From contig JAZDHC010000059.1 in NCBI GenBank assembly GCA_043806395.1, forward strand, positions 1-22,988: a stretch of 22,988 nucleotides of DNA, read 5' to 3'. Positions 6,455-13,888 of the stretch are shown one piece after another. How positions within the stretch are numbered: the stretch's first letter is position 1; each line of letters begins with the position of its first letter. The notes beneath the pieces are model-generated. The model saw only the letters and a list, made by a program, of their open reading frames with translations, made no database searches and was not told where the DNA came from. Made by a program: the position numbers and the translations under genes. The DNA comes from CG2-30-40-21 sp043806395. GTDB taxonomy: Bacteria > UBA9089 > CG2-30-40-21.

Positions 6455-6472
6455 TTAAAGGAGCAAATTATA

Positions 6473-7024
6473 ATGAAAACAACATGGCTTGCAATTCTTA
6501 TCCCTATGCTGCTGCTTTCTTGTGCGGAAAACAGGACAGTAGTCAAGGAAGATGCAAAGCCTGTTCAATCCCAAGCGGCAGACAAGGCATTTGAAGAATT
6601 GGATGTGGGAACCGGGGACAGGAATACTGTTACCCTGACAGAACAAGAGGAAGAGGCAAAAAAACCAGAACAACCATCAGGTTATCCCATAAAAGACCAT
6701 TATCCTGTCTGGGTTTACCAGCCAGATTATGGCGGGGTATTAGGAGCTGTGGGTATAGCCAAAAAGCAAGAAAAAGGAGGGAGTGCGGCACAGAAGAGAT
6801 TGGCTGTGATTATTGCTCAGGCAGAGCTGGCTAAACAGATTGAGGTGATGGTTGATACAAGGCTGGAAACCGAAAAGACAACAATTGGCAATGAGTATTA
6901 TTCCAGACTCAGTTCATTATCAAGACAGGAAACGCAACAACTTATAAAAAATGCCGTGGCAAGGGACGAATGGATACAGCCGGAAACAGGGGAGTTGTAT
7001 GTTTGGGTGGTGATTGAGAGGTGA
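6473..7024 (+). CDS. LPP20-family lipoprotein (copy B)
   Basis: 183 residues. The lipoprotein signal ends in LLSC (C17). The C-terminal LPP20-like domain (about 75-180) is nearly identical to that of the protein at 1904-2485: GAVGIAKKQEKGG, AQKRLAVIIAQAELAKQIEV, ELYVWVVIER. It lacks the 11-residue palindrome-derived segment of copy A, so it probably shows the ancestral form. AAAGGAGC precedes the ATG. It lies in a run with the HEPN/MNT pair upstream and another LPP20 lipoprotein gene downstream. Confidence 0.85.
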   Translation: MKTTWLAILIPMLLLSCAENRTVVKEDAKPVQSQAADKAFEELDVGTGDRNTVTLTEQEEEAKKPEQPSGYPIKDHYPVWVYQPDYGGVLGAVGIAKKQEKGGSAAQKRLAVIIAQAELAKQIEVMVDTRLETEKTTIGNEYYSRLSSLSRQETQQLIKNAVARDEWIQPETGELYVWVVIER

Positions 7025-7186
7025 ACCATGGGGAATGGCAGGTAATGGACAGACATGCCTTGTGATTCTTTCTTATTAAAGGGGGTAATAGATAATATTT
7101 GCTTATGGTGGCTTGGCTTGTGAAGGTTGGTGGTGCTTTTATCCTTTCTGAACTGTGCCAGAATTTAACAATAGGAGGCTATGACG

Positions 7187-7798
7187 ATGAAAAAGGTACT
7201 TTTAATGTTGGGGATTCTAACCATATCCCCAATGATAATTATTGGTTGTGGTGCAACGAAAAAAGAGATTAAGGAACAGCCTAAGGTTCAAGAAAAAGGT
7301 CTGGCAAAGGAGTTTGCCAACGCCCCTGAATGGGTTTTGAATCCTTCAGTGGAAAAAGGGCTTGCCGCAATAGGCTCAGTCAAGATGGGAAATGCTGGAA
7401 TGCAGTTTGCCAGAACAGAGGCTTTGGCAAATGGCAGGGATGAGCTTGTCAGAATAATGAGTGTTAAGGTGTCGAATATGGTAAAGAATTTCAGCCAAGC
7501 CACAGGATTAGGAAATAGTCAAACCGTGGATAAGGTCTCAAGTCAGGTTTCAAAGCAGATTGCTTCTGAGGTGTTAAGTGGCTCAAGGCAAAAAGATATG
7601 TGGGTATCTCCGAGTGGGGATGTTTATATTTTGGTGATAGTGGATACAAGCCTTATTAAACAAACGGTTAAGGATAGTATCGAGTCAAGTTATAAAAACG
7701 ATGCGGCATTAGGACAGCAGTTTCAAGCCAAGAATGCCCATGAGGAACTCAATAAAGAGGTAGATAAGGAGTTTGGTGGGGTTAAGGAGCAGAAATAG
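7187..7798 (+). CDS. LPP20-family lipoprotein (third type)
   Basis: 203 residues from the ATG at 7187. AGGAGG at 7173-7178 is 8 bases from this start but only 2 from the ATG at 7181, so the second is preferred. The signal peptide ends in lipobox IIGC (C21). The LPP20-like domain follows: APEWVLNPSVEKGLAAIGSV, then an ARTEALANGRDELVRIM helix, and a final VYILVIVDTSL strand. The C-terminal 30 residues are charged and helical. It is a distant relative of the two lipoproteins at 1904 and 6473. Only its leader survives in locus copy A. Probable envelope component, exact role unknown. Confidence 0.85.
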   Translation: MKKVLLMLGILTISPMIIIGCGATKKEIKEQPKVQEKGLAKEFANAPEWVLNPSVEKGLAAIGSVKMGNAGMQFARTEALANGRDELVRIMSVKVSNMVKNFSQATGLGNSQTVDKVSSQVSKQIASEVLSGSRQKDMWVSPSGDVYILVIVDTSLIKQTVKDSIESSYKNDAALGQQFQAKNAHEELNKEVDKEFGGVKEQK

Positions 7799-7827
7799 TA
7801 AAAAGAATAGATAGCGGTCACCTATCG

Positions 7828-7870
7828 ACAGTTCACCGCAGTGCCCTCTGTGTTCTTTACGGTGAACTGT
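7828..7870. repeat. Inverted repeat after the lipoprotein gene
   Basis: ACAGTTCACCG (7828-7838) and CGGTGAACTGT (7860-7870) form an 11-bp perfect stem with a 21-base loop. No T-run follows, so it is not a convincing intrinsic terminator; a small dispersed repeat is more likely. Confidence 0.55.
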
Positions 7871-7891
7871 TACGATTTGTTAATGAAATCA

Positions 7892-7945
7892 TTACTGGCT
7901 CGGCATTTGCGACCAAAAAAGGTGAAAAACCACCTGAGAAAAGGG
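7892..7945. repeat. Dispersed intergenic repeat, copy 2
   Basis: It shares TTACTGGCTCGGCATTTGCG, ACCAA, and later ACCACCTGAGAAAAGG with 149-198. It lies directly upstream of the MNT gene at 7956, and its final purine-rich block (AAAGGG) could act as that gene's ribosome binding site. Confidence 0.6.
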
Positions 7946-7955
7946 AAAAAACATA

Positions 7956-8267
7956 ATGGAGCATCTGAATAAAAGAGCGTGTGAGATATTAAGCTATGTG
8001 ATAAGTATCCTTGCTGATAATCTTAACCCAAGCAAGATTATTCTCTTTGGCTCAAGGGCAAAGGAAAAATTTCCTCAGCATGCTGATTTTGATCTGGCAG
8101 TGGATGGAGAAAAACCAGAGATACGGAAAAGACGGAAGATTATGGAGGAGATTGAAGGGGTTTGTGGACTTTACGGTATTGATCTTGTATTTTTAGGCTC
8201 TGTGGATAAAAGATTCAAGTATATAATTCTTAATACAGGAAAAGTGGTTTATGAAAGAAAGCGTTGA
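7956..8267 (+). CDS. MNT-type nucleotidyltransferase domain protein
   Basis: 103 residues. G32-S33 and D44-F45-D46 form the nucleotidyltransferase motif and D76 (GIDLVF) is the third carboxylate. The usual Ser before the first Asp is Ala (HADFD), and the glycine of the GSRARG-type turn is replaced by Glu; both are minor departures from the family pattern. It overlaps the next gene by 17 bases, the usual layout of HI0073/HI0074-type pairs. By family it would be the antitoxin or nucleotidyltransferase component. It is a distant relative of the MNT protein at 5752, not a recent copy. Confidence 0.82.
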   Translation: MEHLNKRACEILSYVISILADNLNPSKIILFGSRAKEKFPQHADFDLAVDGEKPEIRKRRKIMEEIEGVCGLYGIDLVFLGSVDKRFKYIILNTGKVVYERKR

Positions 8268-8634
8268 ATATGCTATCGAAAAGTTTGAACACGGTTTTAT
8301 GAGGCTAAAAGAAGGTGTTTTGTCAGCAGAGGATGAGCTCGAAAAAGATGGGGTTATTCAAAGATATGAATTTACTTTTGAATTGCTCTGGAAGGCATTA
8401 AAAATATTTTTAGAATATCAAGGAATTGAGGTTAAAACCCCAAGAGAAAGCCTGAAAGAGGGCTTTAGGATAAATCTTTTGGATGAGGATGAGATATACC
8501 TTGATATGCTTGAAGATAGAAACATAACCTCACATGTATATGATCAGGAAACAGCTGAGGATATATTTGAAAGGATTAAGACTGACTATCTTCAGGCAAT
8601 GGAAAAGGTCTTAAATAAATTGAAGGAATCGTAG
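8251..8634 (+). CDS. HI0074-family nucleotidyltransferase partner (HEPN-like toxin)
   Basis: 127 residues, helical. It matches the HI0074 (substrate-binding) family: QRYEFTFELLWKALKIFLEYQGIE, PRESLKEGF, and near the end EDRNITSHVYD. R90-N91-X3-H95 gives the RX4H motif of HEPN ribonucleases, followed by Y98, so this partner could be an active RNase toxin. Its start lies inside the MNT gene. The stop is 14 bases before thiC, so thiC may be read from this transcript. Confidence 0.82.
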   Translation: MKESVEYAIEKFEHGFMRLKEGVLSAEDELEKDGVIQRYEFTFELLWKALKIFLEYQGIEVKTPRESLKEGFRINLLDEDEIYLDMLEDRNITSHVYDQETAEDIFERIKTDYLQAMEKVLNKLKES

Positions 8635-8648
8635 CTGGAGGAAAAATT

Positions 8649-9926
8649 GTGACTCAATTAGAACAAGCAAGATCAGAAAAAATCACCGATGAGGTAAGAA
8701 GAGTTGCCAGCAGTGAAGGGCGGGAGGTTGAGTTTATCCGTCAGGGTATTGCTGCGGGCAGGATAGTCATACCGCATAACATTAACCATCGCATTAATAT
8801 GTATTCAGGAATAGGTGAAGGGCTTAGAACTAAGGTCAATGCTAATATTGGCACATCACCTGAGCGTATGGAGCTTGATGAGGAGATAAAAAAGGCAGAG
8901 ATAGCTATTGCATTTGGGGCAGATGCTATTATGGATTTGAGTATTGCTGGTGATGTTCAAGCAATAAGGAAAACATTGCTTGAAAAGATAGCCGTCCCGT
9001 TTGGTACTGTACCGATATATGAGGCTGCGTTGAATGCTGTTGAAAGCCATGGCTCTATCATGAATATGACCCCTGAAAGCATTCTTGAGGTAATCGCCCG
9101 GCAGGCTGAGGATGGTGTGGATTTTATAACCATTCACTCCGGGGTTACACAATTGATTATTGAGAGACTAAAACAACAAGGTAGATGTATGGATACGGTC
9201 AGCCGTGGCGGTACATTTATTGTTGAATGGATGCTTTATCATAATAAGGAAAATCCTTTTTATGAAATGTTTGATGAGATTCTACAAATTGCCAGACAAT
9301 ATGATGTGGTTTTAAGCCTTGGTGATGGTCTGCGACCTGGATGTCTATCCGATGCTACAGACAGACCACAAGTTCAGGAGTTGATTCTCCTGGGGGAGTT
9401 AGCAAAAAGGGCTTATGAGGCAGGGGTGCAGGTGATGATTGAGGGTCCAGGGCATGTTCCTATGAATCAAATAGCGGCAAATGTACTTCTGCAAAAGCAA
9501 CTCTGTAATCATGCTCCATTCTATGTGCTGGGGCCATTGGTGACAGATATTGCCCCGGGATATGATCATATAACCGCAGCCATTGGTGGGGCAATTGCGG
9601 CGGGTGCCGGGGCTGACTTCCTCTGCTATGTTACCCCATCCGAACACCTGAACCTTCCCACCATAGATGATGTCAAAAATGGTGTTATTGCTGCCAGAAT
9701 TGCTGCTCATGCTGGTGATATTGCCAAGCAGATACCAGGGGCATTTGACAGGGATATTAAGATGGCTAAGGCAAGGGCTGAACTTGATTGGAAAAAACAG
9801 GCTGAATGTGCCATTGACCCTGACAGGGTAAATGCTATCAGGGGACATATTCAGGATGATACTTGTGGAATGTGTGGCAGTTTTTGTGCTATTAAGATGG
9901 TCAGGGAAAGGCTGCAAAGAGCATAG
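8649..9926 (+). CDS. thiC: Phosphomethylpyrimidine synthase ThiC
   Basis: 425 residues, the short form lacking the extra N-terminal domain of many bacterial enzymes. ThiC is a radical-SAM enzyme converting aminoimidazole ribotide to HMP phosphate for thiamine synthesis. Recognisable segments are the NINHRINMYSGIGEGLRTKVNANIGTS region, FGADAIMDLS, GGTFIVEWML, LSLGDGLRPG, EGPGHVPMNQI, YVLGPLVTDIAPGYDHITAAIGGA and the C-terminal cluster motif C406-X2-C409-X3-C413. The GTG start is supported by GGAGG 7 bases upstream. No TPP riboswitch is visible, because the upstream DNA is coding. No other thi gene is nearby. Confidence 0.96.
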   Translation: MTQLEQARSEKITDEVRRVASSEGREVEFIRQGIAAGRIVIPHNINHRINMYSGIGEGLRTKVNANIGTSPERMELDEEIKKAEIAIAFGADAIMDLSIAGDVQAIRKTLLEKIAVPFGTVPIYEAALNAVESHGSIMNMTPESILEVIARQAEDGVDFITIHSGVTQLIIERLKQQGRCMDTVSRGGTFIVEWMLYHNKENPFYEMFDEILQIARQYDVVLSLGDGLRPGCLSDATDRPQVQELILLGELAKRAYEAGVQVMIEGPGHVPMNQIAANVLLQKQLCNHAPFYVLGPLVTDIAPGYDHITAAIGGAIAAGAGADFLCYVTPSEHLNLPTIDDVKNGVIAARIAAHAGDIAKQIPGAFDRDIKMAKARAELDWKKQAECAIDPDRVNAIRGHIQDDTCGMCGSFCAIKMVRERLQRA

Positions 9927-10037
9927 GCTGTAGGTGGTTAGGCTGTAGGCTGTTAGGTAGGGAAAAGAAAAACACAGATTTATTGACGCTGTTCATCCAT
10001 ATCCTATAGCCTAAAAGCCTAAACACCTACAGCCTAT
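9924..10037. repeat. Inverted repeat of TAGGCTGTAGGTG type between thiC and pyrG
   Basis: TAGGCTGTAGGTGGTTAGGC near 9924-9943 pairs with GCCTAAACACCTACAGCCTA near 10018-10036; the left arm also repeats GGCTGTAGGC in tandem. It could fold into a long hairpin over the whole gap and might act as a termination or processing signal. A dispersed repeat is the simpler reading. Confidence 0.6.
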
Positions 10038-10063
10038 TTACCTATTTCAGGAGGGATTTTCAA

Positions 10064-11677
10064 GTGAAATATATTTTTGTAACTGGCGGGGTTGTATCTT
10101 CCTTAGGAAAGGGTGTGGCTGCTGCCTCTATTGGGCATCTTCTGGAATCAAGGGGGCTTAGAATTTCTATGCAAAAGCTTGACCCTTATATCAATGTTGA
10201 CCCGGGAACAATGAGTCCGTATCAGCATGGTGAGGTTTATGTGACGGATGATGGGGCAGAGACAGATCTGGATCTGGGGCATTATGAGCGATTTACTGAT
10301 GTTAAATTGAGCAAGGCAAGTAATGTCACTACTGGGAAAATATATCAATCTGTTATAACCAAAGAAAGAAAGGGGGAATATCTTGGGCAGACCGTTCAGG
10401 TGATCCCTCATATTACAGATGAAATAAAATCTTGTGTTAAATTGATGGCAAAAGAAGATATAGATGTGGTTATTGTTGAGGTTGGCGGTACGGTTGGGGA
10501 TATGGAAGGTATGCCCTTTATGGAGGCTATCAGGCAATTCAAAAAGGATGTGGGCAGAAATAATGTCATTTATGTTCATCTGACATTGGTGCCATTTATC
10601 AAGGTCTCTGGAGAGGTGAAAACAAAGCCTACACAACATAGTGTCAATAAATTAAGGGAAATAGGGATTATTCCCGATATACTTATATGTCGTACCGAGC
10701 GAGCCTTGAGTGAGGAGATAAAGGAAAAGATTTCCCTGTTTTGTGATGTAGAAAAAAATGCTGTGGTTAATGCCCCTGATGTAAGCAGCGTCTATGAGGT
10801 TCCTATTGTTTTTAAGCGACAGGGGGTAGATAATCTGATCATTGATTTGCTTGGATTAGCTGACAAGGTTTCCTTGCACCAGGGAGAGGATTTATGGGCA
10901 GATATGGTGAATCAATTAAAAAGTCCAAAACACTCCCTGACCATTGCTGTGGTAGGGAAATACATAAAGCTGCCTGATGCCTACAAGAGTATTATTGAGG
11001 CACTTAATCATGGTGGTATCTGGCATGGAGCAAAAATACACATAAGATGGGTTGATTCTGAAAGCTTGAAGTCTTCTGAGGATGCAGAAAAATACCTTTC
11101 TGATTTGGGCGGAATATTAGTGCCGGGTGGATTTGGATACAGGGGGATTGAGGGTAAGTTAGAGGCTGTCCGATATGCTCGGGAGAATAAGATTCCATTT
11201 CTTGGCATATGTCTTGGTTTGCAGTGCGTGGTGATTGAGTTTGCTAATAATGTCCTTGGGCTTATTGGTGCAAACTCGGTGGAGGTTGATCCTGAGACAC
11301 CATATCCGGTAATACACTTGATGGAAGAGCAGCAAGACATTAAAGACATTGGTGGAACAATGCGACTTGGAAGCTATCCAGCTATTTTGCGAAAAGATAC
11401 AACAACGATTAATGCCTATGGCTCGGAACTGATAGCTGAAAGGCATAGGCATCGATATGAGATTAATCCCAAATATTGCGTGGAATTTGAAAAAGCAGGA
11501 TTAATCATGGCTGGCACTTCACCTGATGGCAGGTTGGTAGAAATAGTGGAGATTAAGGATCATCCCTGGTTTGTAGCCACACAGTTTCATCCAGAATTCA
11601 AATCAAAACCAACGGATCCACACCCATTATTCAGGGAATTTGTTTTGAATAGCTTGAAACATCAGGGAAGGATATAA
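10064..11677 (+). CDS. pyrG: CTP synthase
   Basis: 537 residues, the normal length. It converts UTP to CTP using ATP and glutamine. The N-terminal amidoligase domain begins KYIFVTGGVVSSLGKGVAAA (P-loop) and contains KLDPYINVDPGTMSP and GHYERF. The C-terminal class I glutaminase has PGGFGYRG, the nucleophile C383 in GICLGLQ, and H509/E511 in QFHPEFKSKP, so the catalytic triad is complete. The GTG start is supported by AGGAGGG at 10049-10055. It leads a run with the small TM protein, the ATPase, pckG and the LptC-like gene. Confidence 0.98.
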   Translation: MKYIFVTGGVVSSLGKGVAAASIGHLLESRGLRISMQKLDPYINVDPGTMSPYQHGEVYVTDDGAETDLDLGHYERFTDVKLSKASNVTTGKIYQSVITKERKGEYLGQTVQVIPHITDEIKSCVKLMAKEDIDVVIVEVGGTVGDMEGMPFMEAIRQFKKDVGRNNVIYVHLTLVPFIKVSGEVKTKPTQHSVNKLREIGIIPDILICRTERALSEEIKEKISLFCDVEKNAVVNAPDVSSVYEVPIVFKRQGVDNLIIDLLGLADKVSLHQGEDLWADMVNQLKSPKHSLTIAVVGKYIKLPDAYKSIIEALNHGGIWHGAKIHIRWVDSESLKSSEDAEKYLSDLGGILVPGGFGYRGIEGKLEAVRYARENKIPFLGICLGLQCVVIEFANNVLGLIGANSVEVDPETPYPVIHLMEEQQDIKDIGGTMRLGSYPAILRKDTTTINAYGSELIAERHRHRYEINPKYCVEFEKAGLIMAGTSPDGRLVEIVEIKDHPWFVATQFHPEFKSKPTDPHPLFREFVLNSLKHQGRI

Positions 11678-11695
11678 TTTTTGGGGGTACATAAA

Positions 11696-12121
11696 ATGGC
11701 AAGGAATATGAGTCGGGATGATGTGCAAGAGCTTCTTGGAGCACTAAAAGACATCCTTGGAACTAATGCTGAGACACAAGAACAAGATATGGAATGGAAG
11801 AAAGAGATGGAGAATCCGCAAATTGATGGTGGTGAGACCATTGGTGAGATAGAGAATGGTGGAAAAACCATCAGTTCTGCATCTGCCAGAGGTGCTGCCA
11901 CTAACACCAGATATTTTCGGGAGATAGAACCTGAGACAACCAGCTCGAAATCAGTCGGGTCAGATATAGTAAATTTTCTATGGATAGTGGTTATTGTGGG
12001 AGCTATTGGGTTTGGAGGTTGGTCTTTCTTTTCATCCGGTACAGCAGGAAAGGTTATGGGGGCTGTAAAACAACAAGGGGATAAGGCAATTAAATTTGTT
12101 ACTGGTGGGGCACAAAAATAA
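11696..12121 (+). CDS. Small protein with one membrane segment, function unknown
   Basis: 141 residues from the ATG at 11696, 18 bases after pyrG, with GGGGGT about 7 bases upstream; a TTG at 11681 is the alternative start. Residues 1-50 are acidic, helical and rich in E and Q (DDVQELLGALKDILGTNAET). Residues 50-85 are low-complexity (G, S, T, E). Residues about 90-112 are a hydrophobic segment (IVNFLWIVVIVGAIGFGGWSFF), probably a transmembrane helix. The tail is short and positively charged (KVMGAVKQQGDKAIKF). I do not recognise the family. It lies 4 bases before the ABC-class ATPase start, so a shared role is possible. Confidence 0.7.
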   Translation: MARNMSRDDVQELLGALKDILGTNAETQEQDMEWKKEMENPQIDGGETIGEIENGGKTISSASARGAATNTRYFREIEPETTSSKSVGSDIVNFLWIVVIVGAIGFGGWSFFSSGTAGKVMGAVKQQGDKAIKFVTGGAQK

Positions 12122-12125
12122 CATC

Positions 12126-13820
12126 ATGCAAAACCTACAATCAACCCTTTCCCGTATCAATCGCAGAGGATACAAGGCATATCAGGACATAGAGGGTGGG
12201 TACAAATTCAAGACACATGACTTGATTATTGACCGCGTTCAAGGGGATCCGTTTGCCAGTCCAAGCAGGGTAAGGCTGTGGGTGCCACAATCTGTTGCTG
12301 GTTTTGACTCGGGGCTTTTTTCTAACAAAATACGAAATGTTGGGCTTTGTGATTATCTGACTCGGGAGTTTGGGAAAAATATCCATAGATTTGTTCGAGG
12401 TAGAAGAGGTATCGGGACAAGTGGAGAGGTATTTATTGATAGACCGGGGCAGGAGATATTAGAAAGAAGTTCGATAATAATTAATGAAAAATTCGTTGAG
12501 GCTCGGATCTGTGTTGGCCTTCCTGCGGCTGGCCGTACTGTGCTGGCTGATGAGGCATGGGCTGTCTTATCAGATGAGCTTTGCCAACTTGTATTTCATT
12601 CACTTGTATTCAATAATCTGCACAAAGATACTCTTGTAAAACATATTGAATCTGCGGAAGATCAGGAATCATTGAGGATAATAATTGCAAGCAAAAATTT
12701 AGTTGCATTCATAGCAAACAACTCGTTACTTCCCAGAACAAGTGGTATTGATGATAGACCGCTCAAGGATGGGCTTCGATTTAAGAGTCCGACAGAGCTT
12801 GAGACCACAATTATCTTACCAAATAAAGGTATGGTTTCAGGCATGGGCATCCCGGCTGGTGTAACCCTCATTACCGGTGGTGGGTATCATGGTAAAACTA
12901 CTGTACTTAAGGCAATTCAGCATGGCATATATAATCATATCCCGGGAGATGGTCGGGAGTTGGTGGTAACCATTCCTGATGCAGTGAAGATACGGGCAGA
13001 GGATGGCAGACGGGTGGAGGGTGTGGATATATCCCCCTTTATTAATAATTTACCCCTTGGAAGAAAAACGACGAATTTTAGCACAGATAATGCCTCAGGC
13101 TCCACCTCACAGGCAGCAAATATTGTTGAGGCATTAGAAATGGGGGCAAGGCTTTTGTTGATTGATGAGGATACGACTGCCACAAATTTTATGATCCGTG
13201 ATAGACGAATGCAGGCATTGGTGGCAAAGGAAAAAGAGCCGATTACCCCATTTATTGACAGGGTGCAAGGGCTTTATGAAACACATGGGGTGTCGACGAT
13301 AGTTGTGATTGGTGGGTGCGGGGATTATCTTGATGTAGCTGATATTGTTTTGAGAATGGAGGAATATGAGCCGTTTGTTGTGACAGATGAGGCAAAGAAA
13401 ATAGCCAGCATTTATCCTACCGGCAGGGTGTTTGAAGGGGGGATTTCTTTAGATAAGATAAAACACCGCATCCCTGTGGCATCAAGTTTTGACGCATCCC
13501 GCGGCAGAAATGATGTAAAAATATCTGTTAAGGATTTACACACCATTATTTATGGAACGCAGGTTATTGATCTTATCGGTATCGAGCAGTTGGTAGATGA
13601 GAGTCAAACTCGGTTTATTGCTCAGGCAATATACATCTTGAGTCAGCGATATATGCAGGATAATCGAACCTTAAGCCAGATAATAGATAACCTTCTGATG
13701 GATATTTCACGGGATTCTTTTGATATTTTGGATAGGCAGCCTCATGGTAATTATGCCATATCAAGGAAATATGAACTGGCTGCGGCGATTAATCGATTGA
13801 GAAGTGTAGGGAGGAGGTAG
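12126..13820 (+). CDS. Predicted ABC-class P-loop ATPase (COG3044-type)
   Basis: 564 residues from the ATG at 12126; an in-frame TTG at 12096 lies inside the upstream gene and is less likely. Residues 1-240 form the family's N-terminal domain (GGYKFKTHDLIIDRVQGDPFA, SRVRLWVP). The Walker A motif is GGGYHGKTT (251-259), an NFSTDNASGSTSQAANIVEALEMG segment holds the signature-like region, and the Walker B is LLLIDEDT (D347, E348). The lineup matches the soluble ABC_ATPase family of unknown role rather than transport ATPases. There is no strong ribosome binding site, which suggests translational coupling to the gene ending at 12121. Confidence 0.9.
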   Translation: MQNLQSTLSRINRRGYKAYQDIEGGYKFKTHDLIIDRVQGDPFASPSRVRLWVPQSVAGFDSGLFSNKIRNVGLCDYLTREFGKNIHRFVRGRRGIGTSGEVFIDRPGQEILERSSIIINEKFVEARICVGLPAAGRTVLADEAWAVLSDELCQLVFHSLVFNNLHKDTLVKHIESAEDQESLRIIIASKNLVAFIANNSLLPRTSGIDDRPLKDGLRFKSPTELETTIILPNKGMVSGMGIPAGVTLITGGGYHGKTTVLKAIQHGIYNHIPGDGRELVVTIPDAVKIRAEDGRRVEGVDISPFINNLPLGRKTTNFSTDNASGSTSQAANIVEALEMGARLLLIDEDTTATNFMIRDRRMQALVAKEKEPITPFIDRVQGLYETHGVSTIVVIGGCGDYLDVADIVLRMEEYEPFVVTDEAKKIASIYPTGRVFEGGISLDKIKHRIPVASSFDASRGRNDVKISVKDLHTIIYGTQVIDLIGIEQLVDESQTRFIAQAIYILSQRYMQDNRTLSQIIDNLLMDISRDSFDILDRQPHGNYAISRKYELAAAINRLRSVGRR

Positions 13821-13888
13821 AAGCAAAAGATGGACTTCGATAGGTTACATTAGGCATGATTCAAGTTAGATAACAAAAGGAGAAAGAT

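Noticed and set aside
8600..8648. TPP riboswitch before thiC
   Set aside because: The space upstream is only 14 bases and the DNA before it encodes the HI0074-type protein; no THI-box elements are visible.
9399..9917. Long minus-strand open frames opposite thiC, pyrG, pckG and cooS
   Set aside because: They are antisense shadows of strongly conserved genes, with no start signals or domains of their own.
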